A stretch of DNA of 9,995 nt, from the NCBI GenBank assembly GCA_023396415.1, contig JAEWWJ010000020.1, positions 1 to 9,995 on the forward strand. The letters are read 5' to 3'. A program made the position numbers and the translations under genes. Shown piece by piece: positions 1 through 6,406 of this stretch. Positions within the stretch are counted from its first letter, which is position 1. The number at the start of each line of letters is the position of its first letter. The notes under the pieces are model-generated. The model was given only the letters and a program-made list of their open reading frames with translations. It was not told the origin of the DNA and made no database searches. Source of the DNA: Bacteroidota bacterium. Lineage in GTDB: Bacteria > Bacteroidota > Bacteroidia > Bacteroidales > F082.

Positions 1-29
1 CTAAATATGCTTTAAAAGAGAAATTATGA
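1..29 (+). CDS. 3' tail of an upstream gene (partial)
   Basis: One frame reads KYALKEKL and ends at a TGA at 27-29. That TGA overlaps the ATG at 26 in an ATGA arrangement typical of translationally coupled operon genes. In a type I restriction operon the expected upstream gene would be hsdS or hsdM, but eight residues cannot identify it. Another frame also ends early (TAA at 13-15), so the choice of frame rests mainly on the ATGA overlap. Inference only. Confidence 0.3.
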
Positions 30-82
30 ACGAAGCAGAAACAAGAGCAGAACTTATAGACCCAAATCAACTAAAAAAGTAA
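26..82 (+). pseudogene. Duplicated 5' end of hsdR (18-codon ORF)
   Basis: This short ORF reads MNEAETRAELIDPNQLKK and stops at TAA 80-82, directly against the ATG of the Fic gene (TAAATG). Its first 13 residues equal the first 13 of HsdR encoded at 1388. At DNA level 26-66 and 1388-1428 differ at only two positions, both synonymous. The frame is the same as that of the following Fic gene. It is probably the original hsdR start, left behind when the Fic / four-helix-bundle cassette entered, or a product of tandem duplication. Because it overlaps the upstream gene (ATGA) and abuts fic, it may now serve as a translational coupling leader. The sequence match is direct observation; the history is inference. 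Confidence 0.8.
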
Positions 83-961
83 ATGAGCAACACAAAAATA
101 TCCATACGATTTTTTGACGACCGTGAAGTGCGTGCCTTATGGGACGAAGAAAATGCCAAGTGGTGGTTTTCGGTATTGGATATTGTTGCCGTGCTTACCG
201 ACCAAAACGACTATACTAAAACCCGTAACTATTGGAAATACCTGAAAGCCAAACTAAAAAAAGAAGGCAATCAGTTGGTTAGTGCCACTACCCAACTGAA
301 ATTAACAGCGGCAGACGGCAAAAAGTATAAATCTGATGTGCTTGACTACAACGGCATTATTGCCCTTGGCAAAACTTTTCCGGGAACAAAGGCGAATCGG
401 TTTATTGAATGGTTTACCTACAGTGATGAAACTATTGACGGAAAAAGTAAAACCAAAGCGTATGCCTTATTCGATAGTTCTTTTATCAACAGCATAGAAG
501 TAGGCACAACTAAAGGCTTACAGCAAATTCACGGGTATTTATTTGGCGGATTGTATGACTTTGCAGGGCAAATAAGGCAGAAAAACATTTCAAAAGGTGG
601 ATTTCAATTTGCTGTTTCACGCTTCCTTGGAGAAACGCTGAAGCAAATAGATGAAATGCCTGAAAACACCTTTGATGAAATTGTAGCCAAATATGTAGAA
701 ATGAATGTAGCCCATCCATTTATGGAAGGCAATGGCAGAAGCACCCGAATTTGGTTAGACTTGATAATGAAAAAACGTCTGAAAAAGTGTGTGGATTGGA
801 GTAAAATTGGGAAAGCTGAATATATGAATGCAATGGTAAAAAGTCCTGTAAACAGTAGTGCATTAAAAAAACTACTTAAAAACGCTTTAACCACAGAAAT
901 TGACAGCAGAGAAATGTTTATGAAAGGAATTGATTACTCCTATTACTACGAGGAGAATTGA
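83..961 (+). CDS. Bro-N domain / class III Fic AMP-transferase fusion
   Basis: A 292-residue protein with two parts. Residues about 5-110 resemble the Bro-N / phage antirepressor DNA-binding domain (WWFSVLDIVAVLTD, DVLDYNGIIALGK, ANRFIEWF). Residues about 135-292 form a complete Fic domain close to the Neisseria meningitidis class III type: GTTKGLQQIH, LFGGLYDFAGQIR and NISKGGFQFA, then the catalytic motif HPFMEGNGRSTR at 211-222 with His211. The C-terminus SYYYEE (286-291) corresponds to the class III inhibitory helix motif (S/T)xxxE(G/N), with Ser286 and Glu290, although the next residue is Glu rather than Gly or Asn. Class III Fic proteins transfer AMP to targets such as GyrB and act as growth-arresting toxins held off by that helix, oligomerisation and tyrosine automodification. 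It begins directly after the duplicated hsdR leader. Its last codons and stop lie in a palindromic repeat arm. Its place in a restriction operon suggests a back-up toxin role, as for PrrC in hsd loci; this is inference. Confidence 0.93.
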   Translation: MSNTKISIRFFDDREVRALWDEENAKWWFSVLDIVAVLTDQNDYTKTRNYWKYLKAKLKKEGNQLVSATTQLKLTAADGKKYKSDVLDYNGIIALGKTFPGTKANRFIEWFTYSDETIDGKSKTKAYALFDSSFINSIEVGTTKGLQQIHGYLFGGLYDFAGQIRQKNISKGGFQFAVSRFLGETLKQIDEMPENTFDEIVAKYVEMNVAHPFMEGNGRSTRIWLDLIMKKRLKKCVDWSKIGKAEYMNAMVKSPVNSSALKKLLKNALTTEIDSREMFMKGIDYSYYYEEN

Positions 962-994
962 TAATTGACAATTGATAATGGATAGTTGACAATG
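956..994 (+). repeat. Palindromic-element arm R1 (intergenic)
   Basis: This AT-rich arm starts AATTGATAATTGACA and continues with TTGATAATGGATAG and TTGACAATG. Positions 956-985 match the reverse complement of the right arm inside hsdR (2071-2100) at 28 of 30 bases. The arm contains the fic stop codon (959-961) and the ATG of the next gene (992). It is inverted relative to the arm at 1350-1381, so the two bracket the four-helix-bundle gene. Confidence 0.85.
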
Positions 995-1351
995 AGAGAG
1001 AATGTTGTAAAAAATAAGTCGTTTGCTTTTGCATTGAGAATTGTGAAAATGTATCAATTCTTGTGCGAACAGAAAAAGGAATTTGTGTTAAGTAAGCAAC
1101 TGTTGCGAAGTGGAACAGCCGTAGGTGCATTAGTACGTGAAGCAGAGCAAGCTGAAAGTCCGGCTGATTTTATTCATAAACTGGCAATAGCCTTGAAAGA
1201 AGCTAACGAAACCGAATATTGGATAGAGTTACTTTATCAATCAAATTATATCGATGAAACAGCATACAATTCAATCAAATCAGATTTAACGGAACTGTTG
1301 AAGTTGCTTATTTCAATAATCAAAACCACAAAACTTAACCACAAAAAATAA
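992..1351 (+). CDS. Four-helix-bundle protein (23S rRNA-intervening sequence protein family)
   Basis: A 119-residue protein of the S23 / IVP four-helix-bundle family, recognisable from RSGTAVGALVREAEQ (residues about 40-54) and ADFIHKLAIALKEANETEYWIELL (split here as ADFIHKLAIALKEA and ETEYWIELL, about 59-83). The length fits the family. Members were first described inside intervening sequences of 23S rRNA genes and are also widespread as stand-alone accessory genes; the fold is shared with the bAvd protein of diversity-generating retroelements, and the molecular role is mostly unknown. ATG 992 is chosen over the TTG at 986, since both lie within repeat arm R1 and the family similarity starts after the ATG. 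The gene sits between fic and hsdR and is flanked by inverted repeat arms (956-994 and 1350-1381), an arrangement that recalls the stem-flanked rRNA insertions. Confidence 0.92.
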   Translation: MRENVVKNKSFAFALRIVKMYQFLCEQKKEFVLSKQLLRSGTAVGALVREAEQAESPADFIHKLAIALKEANETEYWIELLYQSNYIDETAYNSIKSDLTELLKLLISIIKTTKLNHKK

Positions 1352-1381
1352 TTATCAATTGACCATTATCAATTATACATT
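1350..1381 (+). repeat. Palindromic-element arm R2 (intergenic)
   Basis: Begins within the stop codon of the four-helix-bundle gene and runs to just before hsdR. It contains ATTATCAATTATA (1365-1377), also present at the right end of the hsdR-internal element (2349-2361). CCATTATCAATT at 1363-1374 is the exact reverse complement of AATTGATAATGG at 970-981 in arm R1, giving a 12-bp inverted repeat around the gene. Confidence 0.8.
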
Positions 1382-1387
1382 AAAAAA

Positions 1388-3835
1388 ATGAACGAAGCAG
1401 AAACAAGGGCAGAACTCATAGACCCAAAGCTAAAAGCTTGTGGTTGGGGCGTTGTGGAAGGCTCTAAAGTCCTTCGTGAATATAACATAACGGCAGGTAA
1501 AATTCAAACAGGTGGTGGCAGGGGCAAAAGAGAAATTGCCGATTATGTGTTGGTTTACAAAGGCATCAAGTTGGCAGTGGTAGAAGCCAAAAGTGATGAA
1601 TTGGAAGTTGGCGAAGGTGTAATGCAAGCCAAAAAATATGCGGAGAAATTAAAATTAGAAACCACATACAGCACCAACGGAAAATCCATTTACCAAATCT
1701 GTATGAAATCAGGCGAAGAAGGTTTGGTACCCCATTTTCTAAGCCCTGACGAACTTTGGGATAAAACTTTTTCAATTGACAATGGAAAATGGACAATTGA
1801 AAATGAATGGCGGGAAAAGTTTGCATCAGTTCCTTTTGAAGACAAAAGCGGAAGTTGGCAATTGAGATACTATCAGGAAATTGCGGTTCAACGCACCGTT
1901 GAAGCCATCGCACAAAGCAAAGAAAGAATTTTGCTCACCCTTGCCACAGGAACAGGAAAAACGGCAATCGCTTTTCAGATAGCTTGGAAATTGTTTCAAA
2001 CCCGTTGGAACCTTTCTGCAATGGATAATGGAAAATTGACAATGGACAATGAAGGTAGTGCTGAAAATAATTATCCATTATCAACTGTCAATTATCAATT
2101 AAGGCGACCGAGAATTTTATTTTTAGCAGACAGAAACATTTTAGCCGACCAAGCCTACAATTCATTTTCGGCATTTCCTGAAGATGCTTTGGTGCGGATA
2201 AAACCCAATGAAATAAAGAAAAGCGGAAAAGTGCCGACCAACGGAAGCATTTTCTTTACCATTTTTCAAACCCTTATGTCCTCAATTGATAATGAACAAT
2301 TGACAATGGACAATGAAGCAGAAAATAATTCTCAATTATCCATTGTCAATTATCAATTATATCCAGCCGACTATTTTGATTTTATCATTATTGACGAGTG
2401 CCACCGTGGCGGAGCAAATGACGAAAGCAATTGGCGTGGCATTTTAGAGTATTTCAGCCCGGCAGTGCAATTGGGCTTAACAGCCACACCTAAGCGAAAA
2501 GACAATGTTGATACCTACAAATACTTTGGCGAACCTGTTTACATCTATTCGCTGAAAGAAGGAATCAATGACGGTTTCTTAACGCCTTTCAAAGTAAAAC
2601 GCATCAAAACCACGTTAGACGATTACCGTTACACATCGGATGATACCATTGTAGAAGGAGAAATTGAAGAAGGCAAATTGTATGAAGAAAAAGACTTTAA
2701 CCGCACCATTGAAATTGTAGAAAGGGAGGCCAAGCGGGTAAACATATTTTTAGATGAAGCCAACCAAAACGAAAAGGCAATAATCTTTTGTGCCAATCAA
2801 GCACACGCTGCATTGATTAGGGATTTGGTAAACCAAAACACAAAAAGTAAAGAACCGTTTTATTGTGTTCGTGTAACCGCCAATGATGGAGAAGAAGGTG
2901 AAAGACTGTTGCGTGAATTTCAGGACAACGAAAAAACAATTCCAACCATTCTGACTACTTCGCAAAAACTTTCAACGGGAGTTGATGCACGAAACATTCG
3001 GAACATTGTTTTGCTTCGTCCAGTAAATTCAATGATTGAGTTTAAACAAATCGTTGGTCGTGGCACACGATTGTTTGACGGCAAAGAATTTTTCACCATT
3101 TACGACTTTGTAGATGCCTACAAACATTTTTCAGACCCCGAATGGGACGGAGAACCTTTGGAAGAAGAACCAAGCGGAGTAAAAGAACCAAAAGGCGAAT
3201 ACAAACCAAGAGAGCCTAAAGAACCGACTGAAACCGAACGCAAACAGAAAATAAAAATCAAATTGCGAAACGGTAAAGAGAGAGAAATACAATCAATGAT
3301 TTCTACTTCGTTTTGGAGTGCAGACGGTAAACCGATTTCCGCAGAAGAATTTTTGAATAATTTGTTTGGCGAGTTACCTAAACTTTTCAAAGACGAAGAA
3401 GAATTGCGGAAACTTTGGAGCAATCCAATTACCCGAAAAGTTTTGTTGGAGAATTTGGAATCAGCAGGTTTTCCGAAAGACGATTTACTGACTTTACAGA
3501 AGTTGGTAGATATGGAAAAAAGCGACTTGTATGATGTATTGGAATATGTTTTCAATGGTGACTACATTGCAATGACAAGAGAAGCCAGAGCCAAAGCAGC
3601 CGAAGCGACAATTTTTGCCTTACTCAACGACCAACAAAAAGAGTTTATCACTTTCGTTTTGAGTAAATACATTGAAACAGGTGTGGACGAACTCGACCAA
3701 GAGAAACTACCAATCTTGCTGACAAACAAATATCAATCATTAGAAGATGCAAAAGAAATTTTGGGAGACGTGGCAAACATAAGCCGACTGTTTATAGAAT
3801 TTCAAGAACATCTTTACAAACAGAAAGTTGCATAA
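1388..3835 (+). CDS. hsdR: Type I restriction enzyme R subunit HsdR
   Basis: An 815-residue motor and nuclease subunit of a type I restriction enzyme, EcoEI-like. It binds the HsdM/HsdS methyltransferase, translocates DNA using ATP and cuts foreign unmethylated DNA. The N-terminal nuclease domain shows the PD-(D/E)xK core: Asp52, then Glu66-x-Lys68 in VVEAK, plus Gln80 of the Q-x3-Y motif. SF2 helicase motifs follow in order: I ATGTGKT (186-192), Ia FLADRNILADQA (from 245), II DECH (336-339), III LTATPKR (364-370), IV AIIFCAN, V STGVDARNIR (from 529) and VI QIVGRGTR (554-561). Residues about 640-800 fit the EcoEI_R_C domain. All key residues are present. The odd feature is three in-frame peptides encoded by palindromic repeats (residues 129-139, 212-238, 299-325) lying between conserved blocks. 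HsdM and HsdS are not in the window. Confidence 0.97.
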   Translation: MNEAETRAELIDPKLKACGWGVVEGSKVLREYNITAGKIQTGGGRGKREIADYVLVYKGIKLAVVEAKSDELEVGEGVMQAKKYAEKLKLETTYSTNGKSIYQICMKSGEEGLVPHFLSPDELWDKTFSIDNGKWTIENEWREKFASVPFEDKSGSWQLRYYQEIAVQRTVEAIAQSKERILLTLATGTGKTAIAFQIAWKLFQTRWNLSAMDNGKLTMDNEGSAENNYPLSTVNYQLRRPRILFLADRNILADQAYNSFSAFPEDALVRIKPNEIKKSGKVPTNGSIFFTIFQTLMSSIDNEQLTMDNEAENNSQLSIVNYQLYPADYFDFIIIDECHRGGANDESNWRGILEYFSPAVQLGLTATPKRKDNVDTYKYFGEPVYIYSLKEGINDGFLTPFKVKRIKTTLDDYRYTSDDTIVEGEIEEGKLYEEKDFNRTIEIVEREAKRVNIFLDEANQNEKAIIFCANQAHAALIRDLVNQNTKSKEPFYCVRVTANDGEEGERLLREFQDNEKTIPTILTTSQKLSTGVDARNIRNIVLLRPVNSMIEFKQIVGRGTRLFDGKEFFTIYDFVDAYKHFSDPEWDGEPLEEEPSGVKEPKGEYKPREPKEPTETERKQKIKIKLRNGKEREIQSMISTSFWSADGKPISAEEFLNNLFGELPKLFKDEEELRKLWSNPITRKVLLENLESAGFPKDDLLTLQKLVDMEKSDLYDVLEYVFNGDYIAMTREARAKAAEATIFALLNDQQKEFITFVLSKYIETGVDELDQEKLPILLTNKYQSLEDAKEILGDVANISRLFIEFQEHLYKQKVA
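1771..1806 (+). repeat. Palindromic-element half copy R3 inside hsdR
   Basis: A single arm reading TTCAATTGACAATGG, then AAAATGGACAATTGAAAATG. It is translated in frame as SIDNGKWTIEN (residues 129-139 of HsdR), between the nuclease domain and the first helicase block. It shares the TTGACAATGG and TGGACAATT modules with the complete copies at 2021 and 2282, but has no second arm. Confidence 0.7.
2021..2101 (+). repeat. Full palindromic element R4, in frame inside hsdR
   Basis: This 81-bp element (27 codons) has a left arm with TTGACAATGGACAA (2036-2049), a spacer ending GCTGAAAATAA, and a right arm TTATCCATTATCAA (2071-2084) that pairs with the left at 12 of 14 positions, followed by TGTCAATTATCAATT. 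The translation MDNGKLTMDNE...LSTVNYQL (residues 212-238) separates helicase motif I from motif Ia and breaks no frame. Confidence 0.88.
2282..2361 (+). repeat. Full palindromic element R5, in frame inside hsdR
   Basis: The second complete copy. The inner arms TTGACAATGGA (2300-2310) and TCCATTGTCAA (2339-2349) pair perfectly over 11 bp; the outer arms AATTGATAA (2284-2292) and TTATCAATT (2350-2358) pair over 9 bp. It shares a 21-bp identical stretch with R4 (2298-2318 against 2034-2054), the spacer bases GAAAATAATT, and the right end TGTCAATTATCAATT. It encodes residues 299-325 (SIDNEQLTMDNE...LSIVNYQLY), between motif Ia and the DECH box. Confidence 0.88.
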
Positions 3836-3880
3836 TGTCTGGAATAGCGGAACATTCAGCCCACGCTTCACAGCCACACA

Positions 3881-3898
3881 TCCCGAAAGCTTTCGGGA
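3881..3898. repeat. Perfect 18-bp palindrome
   Basis: TCCCGAAAGCTTTCGGGA is its own reverse complement and lies 46 bases after the hsdR stop. As RNA it would form a short GC-capped hairpin on either strand. No run of T follows on either side, so it is at best a weak bidirectional terminator; it may equally be a dispersed repeat or a transcript-protecting hairpin. Confidence 0.7.
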
Positions 3899-4116
3899 CT
3901 AAGTCGCTCAAAAGCCAACCGCACGACCAAAACTTGTCAAAGAGTGTGTCTGTCCCAACGCACGTCAGACAGGAAAGTGCAGCATATTTTAAAGACAGAA
4001 GCGGTTGCGCAGGTTACTTATACCTCTGCCAATACAAAACACAGAACAACCAGAATCGGTCACGAAAAACAAAGAACAAAAAACATTCCCTTAAATCTTC
4101 CGCCAACCCATTTTTG

Positions 4117-4134
4117 CCTTGAGCTTATCGAAGG
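4117..4134. repeat. CCTTGAGCTTATCGAAGG, dispersed repeat-like sequence
   Basis: Close to the CCCTGAGCTTGTCGAAGGG sequence that I recall as a common intergenic repeat in many bacterial genomes. The outer CCTT/GAAGG bases can pair around an AGCTTAT centre. Only one copy is in the window, so assignment to that family rests on memory of the consensus. Confidence 0.45.
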
Positions 4135-4146
4135 AAATCATTTATC

Positions 4147-4180
4147 ATTAACCATCAACCATTAACCATCAACCATTACC
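4147..4180. repeat. 14-bp tandem repeat overlapping the tex stop codon
   Basis: Two exact units of ATTAACCATCAACC (4147-4160, 4161-4174) followed by a partial ATTACC (4175-4180). The tex stop codon (complement of 4176-4178) lies in the partial unit. On the tex strand it reads GGTTGATGGTTAAT in tandem. Confidence 0.85.
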
Positions 4181-6338
4181 CCTTCCCGCCTTCTCCCAAA
4201 TCCGACGCTTTGATGCTCAGGTTGATTCTTTTGCGGGCCACATCCAACTGTAGCACTTTCACTTTTATATGTTGATTGAGGCGCACCACCTCATTGGGGT
4301 CGCGGATGAACCTGTCGGCCATTTGGCTCAGATGCACCAGTCCGTCCTGATGCACCCCCACATCCACAAAAGCACCAAAGGCAGTGATGTTGGTTACTAT
4401 GCCATCGAGGATCATGCCTTCGCTCAAGTCGTTGATGCTGCGGATATCTTTGTCAAAAGTGAACAACTCAAATTTTTGTCGGGGGTCGCGGCCCGGCTTT
4501 TCCAATTCCAGGAGGATGTCGTTGATGGTTTCGCGGCCGGTTTTTTCGTTGATAAAATCCTCCACACGGATGCGGTTGCGCAAGTCTTTTTGTCCAATCA
4601 GCGAGGCCACATCTTCCTTCAGGCTTTTGGCAATACGTTCGACCACCTCATAACTTTCGGGATGTACCGCGCTGGAATCCAAGGGATATTCGCCGTCGCG
4701 GATGCGCAAAAAACCTGCACTTTGCTCAAAGGCTTTGGCACCTAACCGACTCACCTCATGCAGTTGGTGGCGGTTTTTGAAGCCACCGTTTTTTGTCCGG
4801 AACTGGATAATGTTGGCTGCCAACTGTGGGCCTAAGCCGCTCACATACGAAAGCAGTTGCTCACTGGCCGTGTTCAGCTCCACACCCACGGCATTCACGC
4901 AGCTTTCAACGGTGTGGATGAGGTTTTCTTGCAGTAATTTTTGATTTACATCATGCTGATACTGACCCACTCCAATGGCTTTGGGGTCAATTTTCACCAA
5001 TTCGGCCAACGGATCCATCAGTCGGCGACCAATGCTCACTGCGCCCCTGACGGTGATGTCATATTCCGGAAATTCATCGCGCGCCACCTTGCTGGCCGAA
5101 TAGACCGAAGCTCCATTTTCATTCACCATCACGGCCATCACCTCCCTGTCGAAAGGAATCTTACGGATAAGGTCTTCGGTTTCGCGCCCCGCTGTGCCAT
5201 TGCCCACTGCCACCACATCAATCTTATAGGTGTGCACCAGATTTTTGATTTTTTGCAACGCCTGCTTCACCTCGTGCTGCGGCGGATGGGGATAAATGGT
5301 GTCGTTGTGCAAAAGCTGTCCGTGGGCATCAAGTATAACTAGTTTGCAGCCGCTGCGGAAGCCCGGATCAATGGCGAGCACCCTTTTAGGTCCTAAGGGC
5401 GGTGCCAAAAGAAGCTGCCGAAGGTTGCCTCCAAAAACACGAATGGCCGTTTCATCTGCTTTGGCTTTGTAAAACGCCAACATCTCGTTGGAGAGGGAGG
5501 GGGCAAGGAGCCGTTTGAAGGCATCGGCCAGGGCCAGCTCTACCTGTGCTGCTTTGCGACTGCCATTGCGCACATACATCCTTTGGAGTGCGGCCACGGC
5601 TTCGGCTTCGTCCACCTCGACTTTTATTTTAAGAAAACCTTCCTCCGAACCTCTGAGTAAAGCCAACACCCTGTGTGATGGTGCTTTGGCCAAGGGCTCG
5701 TTCCAGTCGAAATAACTTTGATAGGTTTTGCCCTCTTCCTCTTTGTCCTTGGCTACGGTGCTCGAAATCAATGCTGTTTTGTGGTACTGGCGACGGATGC
5801 GCTCCCGCACTTGGGCGTCTTCGCTCACGGTTTCGGCAATGATATCGCGGGCACCCGACAAAGCAGCTGCCGTGTCTTCAACTTCTTTTTTGGGATTTAC
5901 AAAAGATCGTGCTGCTTGTTCTGGATCGGTAAAATCTTGCTGCAACAACAAATTTGCCAATGGTTCCAACCCCCGTTCGCGGGCGATGGTGGCGCGGGTA
6001 CGACGTTTGGGTTTGTACGGAAGGTAAATATCTTCCAATGCCTGCATGGTTTCGGCTTGGTTGATCTGCGCCAACAGGCTGTCGCTCAGCTTGTCCTGCT
6101 CCATAAGCGAAGCACGAATAGCTTCGCGCCTTTTGTCCAAAGCCTCCAATTGCTGCCAGCGTTTTTGTACCGTTTCAATCACTTCTTCGTTCATTGAGCC
6201 GGTGAGTTCCTTGCGGTAGCGGGCCACAAAAGGAATAGTCGCTCCTTCGGAAAGTAAGGTCAAGGTATTGTTAACATGCTGAAAGGCTATGTTTTGCTCC
6301 TTCGCAATCACCTGCGCATAAAAGGAAAGTTCCATCAT
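4176..6338 (-). CDS. tex: Tex-type S1 RNA-binding transcription accessory protein
   Basis: A 720-residue Tex/YhgF protein, within the usual size of about 700-780. It is cytoplasmic, binds nucleic acid and affects transcription and stress or toxin expression in several bacteria; the exact reaction is not settled. Visible parts: a helical N-terminal region with GATIPFVARYRKELTG (residues 32-47) and YLPYKPKRRTRA (105-116); a YqgF/RNase H-like domain from RVLAIDPGFRSGCKL (319-333) through VAVGNGTAGRETE (376-388); helix-hairpin-helix motifs at about 483-555 (NTASEQLLSYVSGLGPQLA, RLGAKAFEQSAGFLRI); and a C-terminal S1 domain at 641-711 (GMILDGIVTNITAFGAFVDVG...). Two adjacent ATG codons begin the frame (6338 and 6335); either could be used. 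No frame damage. Its richer G+C sets it apart from both flanks and marks it as resident core sequence. Confidence 0.98.
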   Translation of the reverse strand: MMELSFYAQVIAKEQNIAFQHVNNTLTLLSEGATIPFVARYRKELTGSMNEEVIETVQKRWQQLEALDKRREAIRASLMEQDKLSDSLLAQINQAETMQALEDIYLPYKPKRRTRATIARERGLEPLANLLLQQDFTDPEQAARSFVNPKKEVEDTAAALSGARDIIAETVSEDAQVRERIRRQYHKTALISSTVAKDKEEEGKTYQSYFDWNEPLAKAPSHRVLALLRGSEEGFLKIKVEVDEAEAVAALQRMYVRNGSRKAAQVELALADAFKRLLAPSLSNEMLAFYKAKADETAIRVFGGNLRQLLLAPPLGPKRVLAIDPGFRSGCKLVILDAHGQLLHNDTIYPHPPQHEVKQALQKIKNLVHTYKIDVVAVGNGTAGRETEDLIRKIPFDREVMAVMVNENGASVYSASKVARDEFPEYDITVRGAVSIGRRLMDPLAELVKIDPKAIGVGQYQHDVNQKLLQENLIHTVESCVNAVGVELNTASEQLLSYVSGLGPQLAANIIQFRTKNGGFKNRHQLHEVSRLGAKAFEQSAGFLRIRDGEYPLDSSAVHPESYEVVERIAKSLKEDVASLIGQKDLRNRIRVEDFINEKTGRETINDILLELEKPGRDPRQKFELFTFDKDIRSINDLSEGMILDGIVTNITAFGAFVDVGVHQDGLVHLSQMADRFIRDPNEVVRLNQHIKVKVLQLDVARKRINLSIKASDLGEGGKG

Positions 6339-6360
6339 AAATGCTTTTTGTTTCTATGAT

Positions 6361-6369
6361 GCGAAAGTA
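6361..6369 (-). promoter_or_regulatory. Possible tex -7 promoter element
   Basis: On the minus strand TACTTTCGC lies 23 bases upstream of the tex ATG and differs at one base from the Bacteroidota -7 consensus TAnnTTTG. I see no clear TTG at the -33 distance, so this is a weak call. Confidence 0.25.
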
Positions 6370-6406
6370 GGATGATTTGGGGAATTTGACCTTCTCCTTT
6401 CAAACC

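Larger units (their letters stand above)
3836..4175. other. Gene-free stretch downstream of hsdR
   Basis: About 340 bases between the convergent hsdR and tex genes. An ATG overlapping the hsdR stop opens a 95-codon frame on the + strand, but its product is rich in Ser, His, Lys and Gln, has no recognisable domain and runs through a perfect DNA palindrome, so it is not called. The stretch holds the palindrome at 3881-3898, a possible small hairpin with TGTCTG (3947-3952) and CAGACA (3966-3971), the dispersed-type sequence at 4117-4134 and a tandem repeat from 4147. No clear terminator with a T-run is seen. Confidence 0.6.

Noticed and set aside
3881..3898. Canonical Rho-independent terminator for hsdR
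   Set aside because: The hairpin has no following T-run on either strand.
3835..4122. 95-codon + strand ORF whose ATG overlaps the hsdR stop
   Set aside because: No recognisable domain, biased composition and passage through a perfect DNA palindrome; the TAATG overlap alone is not enough. An overlapping 73-codon frame at 3944-4165 is equally unconvincing.
4147..4180. CRISPR or attachment-site interpretation of the tandem repeat
   Set aside because: Units are 14 bp and directly adjacent with no spacers, and no integrase is nearby.
4269..6197. Long + strand open frames opposite tex
   Set aside because: They are antisense shadows of a G+C-rich gene with a complete conserved product on the minus strand and show no domains of their own.
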